Below are positions 22,820-31,998 of a stretch of DNA of 64,000 bases, piece by piece; the first letter of the stretch is position 1; each line of letters begins with the position of its first letter. The notes below the pieces were generated by a model. It had not been told where the DNA came from. It worked only from the letters and a program-made list of their open reading frames with translations, and did no database searches. The position numbers and the translations under genes were made by a program. The DNA comes from Diacronema lutheri. Lineage: Eukaryota > Haptophyta > Pavlovophyceae > Pavlovales > Pavlovaceae. The stretch is taken from the NCBI GenBank assembly GCA_019448385.1, contig JAGTXO010000060.1, positions 124,001 to 188,000 of the forward strand, read 5' to 3'.

Positions 22820-25800
22820 TCACGCAAACTGCGCGAGGGCGCGCTCGACCTGCGCGACCTGCGACGAGAGGTCGTCGAGCTTGGCCGCGTCCTCGGCCTG
22901 CTTGGACAAGGGCACGCGCGTCGCGTACGCCGGCACGGCCATCGCACCGACGAGCTTGTCCTTGATGCCGCCGAGCCGGGCGAGCTCCTGCCGGGTGGCG
23001 GGAAAAAGAAGGGGAAAAGAAGAAGGGAAAAAGAAGAAGGGAAGGAGAAGGGAAGGAGAAGGGAAAAGGGGGCGCAGTATGGCGTGAGGCGGGCGGTGCG
23101 CACGCAGCTCAGACGCGCGGCGGCACTGCGGCGCGCGCCCGCGCGCCTCAGTGCGCGCTCGCCTTGTTGAGGCGCGTCGCCTCCGCCGCCAGGTCGACCA
23201 CGCCGCTGAGCAGCACGAAGACGGTCGTGTCTTGAGAGACGGGTGCGAGCGCGCAGCCGCGCGGCGGCGTGCAGTCTGCCGGGATGATCGAGATGGACGC
23301 GGGCTCGGGCTGCAGCGACGAGCGGGCGAGGGCCGACAGAAGCCGCGCGTGGCGCACGAGCAGCGCGCGCGTGCTCGCAGACGCGACGGCCACAAAGACG
23401 TGCGGCGCGTAACGGTCGTGCTCGCCGCGCAAATATTCCGCGCGAACGGTGCGCACCGCCGCCTGCGCGCGCGGCGCGGGGCGGGGCGGGGCGGGGCGGA
23501 TGGGCGGGGCGGGGCAGGGCGGGGCAGGGCGGGGCAGGGCGGGGCGGGGCAAATGGGCGAGGCGGGGCGGATGCCTCTCGGGCCAGGCGGGGCGGATGCC
23601 TCTCGGGCGGGGCCAGGCGGGGCGGATGCCTCTCGGGCGGGGCCAGGCGGGGCGGATGCCTCTCGGGCGGGGCCAGGCGGGGCGGGGCGGGGCGGGGAGG
23701 GGGGGGGGGGGGGGGGGGCGGGGCGGGGCGCACGGCGCGCGCAGTCTTCGCGGCAAGGACGCGGGTATGGCGGACGCGTGCCGCCGTGTGCGCGCTCGCC
23801 GCCGTGCGCCGAGCGCCGCCGTCACCGCCGTGCTGCGCGCGCACCGCAACGGCCTTGACCACGTCCATGGCGGTGAGCACGTGCGAGTTGGCCCACACGG
23901 CCGTCGCCTGGCCGTCGGGGTAGTCGGCGAGCATGACCGAGGTGTGCGGCCTGCCGCACAGCTGCAGCACGCGCTGGTAGCTGAGAAGGGGGGGGGGGGG
24001 GGGGGGAGGGGGGGAGGGGGGAAGGGGGGGAAGGGGGGGGGGGGGGGTGAGGGGCTCTGGGGAAATGGGGGGGGGGGGGGGGGGGGGGGGAGAGGGGCAA
24101 GGGTGGGGGGGGGGAGGAGGAGGGAGGGGGCAATGCGGGGAGGGGGGGGGGGGGAGGGGTAAGGGGGGGGGGAGCGGGGGCTGGCTGGGTATGGGCGGGG
24201 CTACCGCGCGCACAGCTCCTCGGTCACAAAGGGCATGAACGGGTGCAGCAGGCGCAGCCCATAGTGCAAGCAGGTGAAGAGCGTGAGACGCACAGCGCGC
24301 CGCGCCTCCTCGCTGTCGCCCTCGAGTGCGCTCTTGGCAGCCTCGATGTACGTCGAGCAGAAATCGTCATACCTGAGGCGCACGGACGGCGGTTGGAGGG
24401 ACGGCGGTTGGAGGGGCGGCGGTTGGAGGGGCGGCGGTTGGTGGGGCGGCGGTTGGTGGGGCGGCGGTTAGAGGGGCGGCGGTTGGAGGGGCGGCGGTTG
24501 GTGGGGCGGCGGTTGGGGCGGCGGTTGGAGGGGCGGCGGTCGGAGGGGCGGCGGTTGGAGGGGCGGCGGTTGGAGGGAGGGCGGTCGGAGGGGCACACGC
24601 GCCGCGCGCCGCGCAGCGTGCGGGCGGGCGGGCGGGTGGTCGGTGGAGAGCCGGCGCGTGGCGTGGCGTTGCGAAGAGAACGGGCGGCATGCGGGGGTGG
24701 GTGTGGCTGTGCGTGCGGTGACGCGTTACGCACCACCACGCGTAGAGCGTCGCGACCGCCGCGCCAATCTCGTAGGTGGCAAGCTGCGCGTTGACGGCTG
24801 CGCAGGTGGCGTGCAGCCTGGCGAGGATCCAACCATCCGCGAGCGATTCAAATTGGGCTGCCGTTACAAGCGGGGAAGGGAAGGGGAGGGGGCGGAGAGT
24901 GTGCGTGGCGACGTGAGCGGATCGGTGCCTTCCCGCGCCCTGCGCGGCAGCGGCGGAGGCAACGATGGCCGCACAACGCCACGCCACGCCACGCAGCGTC
25001 ACGCCACGTCACGCAGCGTCACGCAACGTGCGTCACGCAACGTCACGTCACGCACCGGTGGGCCCGTGCGGCGTGGTGACGTCGAGTGCGCACGGTAACG
25101 GCTCGTCGCGCCAGCCGGGCGGGAACCTGCCCAGGACGAAGCGGGTGGCCTGCCACAGCTTGTTGCAGAACTGGCGGTAGCCGAGCACACGCAAGATGTC
25201 GAGGTTCACGTCGCGGCCCTGCGCCGTAAGGGGAAGGGAGGGGAAGGGGAAGGGGGGAGGGAGGGAAAGGGCGGGCAAGGGCGGGAAATGAGCGGACAAT
25301 GCTCAGCTGAGGTCGGGCGTGGAGGGGCGAAGAGGAGGCAGGCTTCGCCTAGAACATCGCTGCCTGCTCCCTCCCCTCCCCGCCCCTGCCCTCCCCTCCC
25401 CCCACCCCGCACCTGCATCGTGTAGGCGAGAAGGCCAAAGCGCAGCGCGTCGGAGCCGCACTCGGGGATCCCCGCGGGGAACTCCTTCGTCTGCGCCTCC
25501 TTGGCGCGTGCCACCTCCTTGGCGTCGAGGTTGCCCCCGTCCAGCTTTGCGAGCAGCTCCTCGAGCCGGATGCCCCCAATCACCTGGAGAGAAGGGGGAA
25601 GGAGGGGGAAAGGGGGGGGAGGGGGGGAGGGGGGGGGGGGGGGGGGTTGGGGGGGTTGAGCATCGTGCAAGCGTGCGTTGCCTCTGGCGCAGCGGCAAAG
25701 CCACCCCCCCCCCCCTCCCCTCCCCCTTCCTTTCTTTCCTCTCCTCACCTCGAGTGGGTCGATCACGTTGCCAAGTGACTTTGACATCTTGCGCCCGTGC

Positions 25801-28800
25801 TTGTCGCGAACCATGGCGTGCAAGTACACCTGCGCATGGCACAGGGAAGGGGAAGGGAAGGGAAGGGGGGAGGGAAGGGAGGGGAAGGGAAGGGGGGGGG
25901 GGGGGGAAGGGTAGGGAAGGGAAGGGAAGGGGAGAAGGAAAGGGGGGAGGGGGGGGCGGCCCCGCTGCGCTCAGCGCCGCGCCGTGCGCGCAGCGCCAGA
26001 CGCGCGCGAACGCCACGCGCCGCGCCTCGCCGCGCGCGCCTGCGTGAAGGGGAGCTTGCCCGTGAGCTCGAGGGAGCACATGGCCATGCGCGCGACCCAA
26101 AAGAAGAGGATGTCGTGACCCGTCTCGAGGAGGGACGTGGGGTGCCAACCGGCACGTAGGTCAGCTGAGGCGCCGTCCGGCCAGCCAAGGCACGAGAAGG
26201 GGAACAGGCCCGACGAGAACCACGTGTCAAGCACGTCCTCGTCCTGCTCGAGCCACGCCTCGCCCACGCACGCGCCCGTCGGGCCGCTGCCCGGCGCGCC
26301 CGTCCCGCCCGCGAGCCGCACGCCGTCCGCGTGCGCGCGTGCGCGCAGCTGCTCGAGCGCGGCGGCCTCGGAGCGCGCGACGATGGGCTCGGGCGCGGTG
26401 GAGACGGAGCCGTCCGCTTCGAGGGTGCGCACGTAGTAGGCAGGGATGCGGTGGCCCCACCACAGCTGGCGCGAGACACACCTGACACCCGCGTTGGGGG
26501 GGGGGGAGGGGGGGGGGGGGGGGAAGGGGGGGGGGGGGGGGGTAACGATGGGCACGGGTTGATACAGACGACGACGGGCACGGGGCACGTGTGCTGCGCG
26601 GCGGGCTGCGGGCGCCGCGCGGCGTGTAGCGAGGGCTTACCAGTCTTGGATATTGTCAAGCCAGCGGAACCACGTGGCCTCGTGGAAGGAGGGGGTGATC
26701 TTGAGGTCGCCGCAGCGTACCGCGTCGGCTGCGCGTTTCGCCATGCCCTCGCAACGCACCCACCTGCGTAGAGGGAGAAGGAAGGGAGGGGGGGAAGGGG
26801 AGGGGGAAGGGAGGGGGAAGGGAGGGGGAAGGGAGGGGGAAGGGAGGGGGAAGGGAGGGGGAATGGAGGGGGAAGGGAGGGGAAAGGGAGGGGAAAGGGA
26901 GGGGGAAGGGAGGAAGGGGGGTCGGGGTCGGGGTCGGGGTCGGGGCGGGGGTGGGGCGGGGCGAAGCGGGGCGGGGGCGGGGGGGGGGGGGGGAGGGAGG
27001 CGCACCACTGTGGTTTGAGCAGCGGCTCGATCACGTCACCCGTGCGCGAGCAGACACCGAGACGCATCGCGTTGTCCTCCTCGCCGCGGAAGAGCTGCTT
27101 CGCCTTGAGCGCAGCTAGGAGGGCGAAACGGCAATCGAAACGCTTTTGCCCGCAGAACTCGCCAGCCTCGGCTGCGCGCCGCAGGGCGGGCGGCAGCGGC
27201 GTGCGGGCGGAGCGGCGGTCGACGCGAGGGGCAAAGGAGGGGGCGGGGCGGGGAGGGGGGGGGGGGGAAGGGGGGGGAAGGGGAAGGGGAAAGGGGAAGG
27301 GGAAGGGGAAGGGGAAAGGGGAAAGGGGAAAGGGGAAAGGGGAAAGGGGGAAGGGGGAAGGGGAAAGGGGAAAGGGGCAGGCGCCGTCCGCGGACCATTC
27401 ATGTTGCCGTCATCGTCGAGCACGGTGATCATGGGCAGGCCGTGCCGCTGCCCGCATTTGAAATCGTTCGGGTCGTGCGCGGGCGTCACCTTCACCGCGC
27501 CCGTGCCGAATTCCATTTGCACGAGCTGGTCGTCGCAGATCTGACAAGTATTGCATGAGGGGGGGGGGGGGGGGGGGGTCAGAGGGGGAAGGAAGGGTTT
27601 GAGGGCGAATGGGGGGGGGGGGGGGCAGGGCTGAGGGCAGAGGGCACACGGCAAAGGTGCAAATGACATCGCGGCGCGCGGCGCCGGCGCGCTGCGCGCG
27701 CAGCGGGCGGCACGCACCACGCGCATCTCGCGGTCGGGCAAGAAGGGGTGCACAAGGCGCTTGCCGTGGCAGTGCGCGTAGCGCGGGTCGAGCGGGTGCA
27801 CGGCGACAGCCACGTCGCCGAGCATCGTCTCGGGCCGTGTGGTCGCAACGACAATCTCGCCCGAGCCATCTGCAAAGGCATAGGCGAATGCCCAGATGAC
27901 GCCAAACGGGATCGTCTTCTCGTAGCTACGCGGGAGAGGGGGGGAAAGAGAGAAAAGGGGGGGAGGGGAGGGGAGGGAAAGGGAGGGGGAGGGGAGGGAA
28001 AGAGAGAGAGGGGAAAGAGGGGGAAAGATGGGAAGGGAAAGGAGAAGGTGAGCGCGGCGCGAGCACGCATGGGGACGGTGGCGTGGCTTAGCGGGGGCTG
28101 ATGACGAGGCACCCAATCGGAGGGGCCACGGGCGGAAGGCGGAGGGCGGAGGGGGGCATGGTGCACGCACCCGGGCACGGCGATGCGCGTGCGCGTGTCG
28201 AGCTCAAGGTGCTCCACCTCGATGTCCGAGATCGCGCTCTTGAGCTGCGAGCACCAGTTGGTCAGCCTAACGCCGCGATACAGGAGGCCGCGCTCGTGGA
28301 AGGTGACAAAGGCCTCCGTCACCGAGAGCGCACGCGGTGCATCCATCGTGAAAACGGAACGGCTCCAGTCGAGCGCACAGCCAAGGCGGCGCAGCTGCAT
28401 GTTGATACGGTCGCCATACCTGCGAGCGCCCAACGCGCGGCGCGCGGCGCACGACGGGGCGCGCGGCGGGGCGCGCGGCAGGGCGCGCGGCGGGGCGCGC
28501 GGCGGGGCGCTCAGCGGAAGGCGTGGCCGCGGCGCGGCGCGCGCACACGCCGGCCTGCGCGCGATGCGCGCACTGCTCCTTCCACTGCAGCACGCGGCCG
28601 ACGAAGGCCTCGCGCCCGAGGTCGTGACGCGTGATGCCCTCGTCCTTCTTGAGCTTCTTCTCGACGACCGTCTGCGTGGCGATGCCGGCGTGGTCGGTGC
28701 CGGGGATCCACAACACGTTGAAACCGCGCATCTTGTGCCAGCGGATGAGCAGGTCCTGCACGGCGGCGGTGAGCGCGTGGCCGAGGTGGAGCGAGCCCGT

Positions 28801-29202
28801 CACGTTGGGCGGCGGCAGGCAGATCGAAAACTTGGGCCGCGTGTCGAGCGGGTCAGACGACGCCGTGTAGTAGCCCGAAGCCTCCCACCACGCGTTCCAC
28901 GCGGCCTCGACCTGCGCGCCACCAAGCGCGAGAGGGCGCGCGTCAGCGCGACGCGCGCGGCCTCAGCGCAACGCGCCGCGCGCGCCGCCGGCGGCGCGCC
29001 ACCCCGCGCGCGCCGCGCGCGCCTCGTGCGGGTGGTACGTCTGCGCCATCGGCTGGGCGAACGACTTGAACTCGCCGGGGGGCGTCGGGTTGACGTACTC
29101 GCGCGCGAGCTTGGACGGGTCCTCGACCGCGATCGCGGCCGCTTTCTTCGCCTTCTCCGCCGCTTTGTCCCTCTTCGCGGGCGCGGGCGCGGGCTCGCTC
29201 AT
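22820..29202 (-). CDS. valyl-tRNA synthetase
   Basis: I reconstruct 16 exons: 29023-29202, 28574-28911, 28171-28419, 27718-27925, 27396-27540, 27006-27171, 26641-26763, 26040-26481, 25749-25829, 25413-25583, 25056-25218, 24734-24857, 24205-24372, 23845-23980, 23163-23462 and 22820-22987, giving 1053 residues in phase. It charges tRNA-Val with valine. The class I signatures are present: [14 protein letters not shown] (HIGH type) with [10 protein letters not shown] in exon 2, the editing-domain block [17 protein letters not shown] in exon 5, [10 protein letters not shown] in exon 8, and KMSKSLGN in exon 9. The C-terminus is the helical ValRS tail ([12 protein letters not shown]... to ALAQFA). 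Introns 1, 8 and 15 begin with GC rather than GT; no GT donor keeps frame there. Most introns are pyrimidine-rich on the sense strand (long G/GA tracts on the given strand). No clear targeting peptide precedes [10 protein letters not shown], so a cytosolic enzyme is likely, though dual targeting cannot be judged. Confidence 0.96.
23560..23700 (-). repeat. intronic 30-bp tandem repeat in ValRS intron 14
   Basis: About four copies of a 30-bp unit (containing CGGATGCCTCTCGGGC and GGGGCCAGGCGGGG) lie inside intron 14 (23463-23844), flanked by shorter GGGGC-type repeats and a G run of about 18 at 23701-23718. Confidence 0.85.
23981..24204 (-). repeat. G-homopolymer-dominated intron (ValRS intron 13)
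   Basis: This intron is more than 75% G on the given strand, with several runs of 10-20 G. In the transcript it is a C-rich tract between a GTAGCC donor and a CTCAG acceptor. Similar but shorter runs are in introns 4-10. Run lengths in the assembly may not be exact. Confidence 0.8.
24378..24597 (-). repeat. intronic 14-bp minisatellite in ValRS intron 12
   Basis: About fifteen copies of GGCGGTTGGAGGGG with variants (GGTGGGG, GGTCGG) lie inside intron 12 (24373-24733) of the ValRS gene. Confidence 0.88.
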
Positions 29203-29245
29203 GGTCGTGGCCAGGGACGACAATTCCGCCGCACGTGGCAGCGCG

Positions 29246-31093
29246 ATGGCGGCCCACGCCGCGCGTGGGCACGTGCGCGACGTGCCGCTCGCCGCGTCGC
29301 TCTCGTCGGACGCGCCCGGCTTCGCGGGGGAGGGCGTGGGCGAGCTCGGACCGCTCTGCTGGAAGTGCTGCGCGCCCAAGCGCGCGCGCTCCGCCGCGCC
29401 GCCGCCCGCCGCCGCCGCCGCCGCCGCGCCGCCGCCGCCGCCGTGCGCCGTGCCCGGCCGGCTGCCCTTCGGCGGCGCGGCCGGCGGCCGGCAGTGCCCC
29501 GTGTGCGCGGGCGCTGGGCGGCTGCCACCGACGCAGCGCCGGCGTAAGCAGCTGAGCGCACCCGCCGTCCCGCCCTTCCGCGGCCGCCCCGCCGACTGGG
29601 TCTCGCGCGGCCCCGCGCCCGCCACGCCCGAGGCGGTGACGGCCGCATCGCTCGCGCGCGACGAGCAGCTCGTGGGCCTCGTCGGCGACTGGCGGATCAT
29701 CCAGCGGCGCGCGGGGCATCGCTGGTCGACCGACGACCTCGTCACCGCGTGGGCCGCCGTCTGCGCCGTCCGCGCCGCGCGCGCCGCCGGCGCGCCCACC
29801 GGCACGGCGACCGCTCCACCGCCGGCACGACCGCTCCGCTGTCTCGACCTGGGCACGGGCAACGGGACGGTGCTCCTCATGATCGCGCACACCTTCCCGG
29901 ACGCGACGTGCGTCGGCGTCGAGGCGCGCGCCGAGGCCATCGAGCTCGCCACGCGCTCGATCGCGCACAACGTCGGTGCGCCGCAGCACGCGCCGCTGCG
30001 CGCGCACGGCGCGGTCGCGGCGCACGGCGCGTCGGGCGCGCCGTCGGCGGCGGCGGCGGTGGCGGCGGCAGGCGCTGGCGGCACGGCCGGGCGGGCCGGA
30101 GCACCGCGCGCGCGCGTGCGCGTGCTGCGTGCCGACCTGCGCGACGACGCGGCGCTCGACGCGCTGCTCGCGGAGGAGGGGGCGCGGGGCGACGGCGACG
30201 GCGACGGCGACGGCGATGGTGATGGTGATGATGGCGGTGAGGGTGCGGGCGGCCGCGCGGGCTTTGACCTCGTGACGGGCACGCCGCCCTATTGGCTCGT
30301 GAGCACAACCGAGGCGCTGCCCGCCGAGGCGGACGCGGGGGCGAACGAGAAGACGAACGCGAACGCGAACGCGAACGCGAACGCGAACGCGAACGCGGGC
30401 GCGGAGGCGGAGGCGGAGGCGGAGGCGGAGGCGGAGACGGAGGCGGAGGCGGAGGCGGAGGCGGGCGCGGACGGGGCGGCGGTGGCACCCGCGGACGGCC
30501 GCGCGCGCCGGCTCGTGACCGTCGCGGCGGAGGGCGCTCTGACCGCATCGGCGGAGGACGCGCCGGCGCGCTGCTGCTTCCGCGGCACCGTCGCCGCGTA
30601 CTGCGCTGCCGCCGCGCGTTGCCTCTCGCGCTCAGTGTCTGCACGCTTCACTGTCTGCGACTCGGCGGCGCACGACGCGCGCGTGCTCGCCGCAGCCGTC
30701 GAGTCGGGGCTGGAGGTGGTCTCGCGCGTGAGCGTGCACGGGCGCGAGGGCAAGGACGCGCTCTTCCGCGTCTGGACGATGCGACGGCCGTTACGCGAGG
30801 CCGACGCCGCAGCGACGGCCGCGGCCGCCGCGCTCGCGAGGCGCGCTCCGGGCGGCGCGCGCGGCGGGGACGCGGCGTGGGCGGCGGCGGCGGTGGCGGC
30901 GGGCGGCGCGGCGTGGCCATGGGCGGAGGAGGTGCTCTCGGTCCGTGGCGCCGACGGCCGTTGGAGCGCGCGCTACTGCGCACTCCTCGAGGCGATGGGC
31001 ATTCCCTCCTCGCGTGAGGGTGGTCGCCACGCCACGGATTCGGACGATGGCGCGGACGCGACGAAGACGGGGCTCTCAGAAAACTTGAACTGA
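29246..31093 (+). CDS. TrmN6-like tRNA(Val) adenine-N6 methyltransferase family
   Basis: This single-exon gene gives 615 residues from the ATG at 29246; an in-frame ATG at 29201 would add 15 residues and overlap the ValRS start codon on the other strand. An N-terminal pair CWKC...CPVCAGAG looks like a zinc ribbon. The block LVGDWRIIQRRAGHRWSTDD precedes a Rossmann methyltransferase fold: SAM motif LDLGTGNGTVLLMIA and the substrate motif GTPPYW (NPPY type, with Gly-Thr in place of Asn). This matches the YfiC/TrmN6 family, which in E. coli makes m6A37 in tRNA1(Val). Low-complexity inserts occur (Gly-Asp repeats near 30195-30240; Asn-Ala and Glu-Ala repeats near 30355-30465). The adjacent head-to-head gene is ValRS, which fits a tRNA-Val role, but substrate identity is inference. 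Confidence 0.8.
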   Translation: MAAHAARGHVRDVPLAASLSSDAPGFAGEGVGELGPLCWKCCAPKRARSAAPPPAAAAAAAPPPPPCAVPGRLPFGGAAGGRQCPVCAGAGRLPPTQRRRKQLSAPAVPPFRGRPADWVSRGPAPATPEAVTAASLARDEQLVGLVGDWRIIQRRAGHRWSTDDLVTAWAAVCAVRAARAAGAPTGTATAPPPARPLRCLDLGTGNGTVLLMIAHTFPDATCVGVEARAEAIELATRSIAHNVGAPQHAPLRAHGAVAAHGASGAPSAAAAVAAAGAGGTAGRAGAPRARVRVLRADLRDDAALDALLAEEGARGDGDGDGDGDGDGDDGGEGAGGRAGFDLVTGTPPYWLVSTTEALPAEADAGANEKTNANANANANANANAGAEAEAEAEAEAETEAEAEAEAGADGAAVAPADGRARRLVTVAAEGALTASAEDAPARCCFRGTVAAYCAAAARCLSRSVSARFTVCDSAAHDARVLAAAVESGLEVVSRVSVHGREGKDALFRVWTMRRPLREADAAATAAAAALARRAPGGARGGDAAWAAAAVAAGGAAWPWAEEVLSVRGADGRWSARYCALLEAMGIPSSREGGRHATDSDDGADATKTGLSENLN

Positions 31094-31102
31094 AGGTCGC
31101 TC

Positions 31103-31963
31103 TCAAAAGGCTGGCCCACTCGGCGCTGTTCCCGCCCCTCGCACGGCACCCCGCGCACTACGGCCGCCTCCACCGTCGCCAACACTGCCGCCGCCGCCGC
31201 CGCCGCGTGCGAGCGCGCGCCGCTGCGCGCGCCGGCCCCACCAGTCCTGCGCCTGCGCCTGCGCGAGGTTGATGGCGATGGCGAGGAGCTGCCAGGCGAG
31301 GCGGCGGTACCATTTCTCGACCACCATCTCCACCGGCGGCGTCATCGCCGGGCTGAGGCGCACGAGCCGCTCCGCCTCGGCGCCGAGCCGCGCGTCCACG
31401 TCGGCGGCCGCGCGCCGCACGGCCGAGCGTAGCCGCGGCGCGCGGAGCGCGCGCGGCACGCAGCCGCGCGCGGCGCGGGCGAAAGCGCGCTGCGCGCTGC
31501 GGCGTGCGCGAAGCAGCTCGCCCGCGTACGCCTCCGTCCCCGGCACGACGCGCAGCTGCGCCGCGTCAAAGTCGTCTGCGGCCGCGTCAGCGAGCACAGC
31601 GAGCTGCGCTCGGACCGCCGGCTCGAGCGCATCGGCGGTGCGCGCGGCGAGCTCGTGCGAGGCGGCGAGACGCGCCCAGAGGGTCGCACGCGCCCCGCCA
31701 GCCGCCACGCGCGCGGCGCACGCGCGCTCAAACTCGGCGACGCACGCGGCGCGCACGCCGTCCGCGCGCGCGCGGAACGAGCCGGCGGGCACGGCGAGCT
31801 CGGCGGCGGCGGCGTCATCGAGGAGGGTGGCGGAGAGCTCTGTGAGGCGATCTGAGGCGCACGCCAGCGCGTGCGCGCACACCGGGTGCGCCGCACCACG
31901 CGCGCCCGCGCCGCGCACGCCGACGGCGACGAGCAGCGCCCACGCGCCACGCCTTCCCGCCAT
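31103..31963 (-). CDS. unknown secreted or membrane-anchored helical protein
   Basis: This is a single-exon gene of 286 residues with a signal-like N-terminus ([16 protein letters not shown]). The middle is Ala/Arg-rich and helical with a few cysteines. Near residue 225 is [20 protein letters not shown], an amphipathic or membrane-associated helix, followed by a Gly-rich tail. I recognise no family. Its stop is only 9 bp from the stop of the TrmN6-like gene (tail to tail), and its ATG is 35 bp from the ATG of the DGD1-like gene. Confidence 0.65.
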   Translation of the reverse strand: MAGRRGAWALLVAVGVRGAGARGAAHPVCAHALACASDRLTELSATLLDDAAAAELAVPAGSFRARADGVRAACVAEFERACAARVAAGGARATLWARLAASHELAARTADALEPAVRAQLAVLADAAADDFDAAQLRVVPGTEAYAGELLRARRSAQRAFARAARGCVPRALRAPRLRSAVRRAAADVDARLGAEAERLVRLSPAMTPPVEMVVEKWYRRLAWQLLAIAINLAQAQAQDWWGRRAQRRALARGGGGGGSVGDGGGGRSARGAVRGAGTAPSGPAF

Positions 31964-31998
31964 TATTATTTACGATTGAAGCAAGCCCAACCGTATCC

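Noticed and set aside
22185-22823. A 212-codon minus-strand ORF between GME and ValRS
   Set aside because: The sequence is low complexity with no protein-like blocks, starts within the ValRS 3' end and overlaps the GME leader.
24000-24200. G-tract region as a possible quadruplex-based regulatory element
   Set aside because: It may form quadruplexes in vitro, but similar tracts are in many introns and nothing specific points to regulation; it is reported only as an intron repeat.
29066-29200. N-terminal extension of the TrmN6-like protein upstream of 29201
   Set aside because: The open frame continues upstream but lies over the ValRS first exon and has no homology; a start at 29246 or 29201 is simpler.
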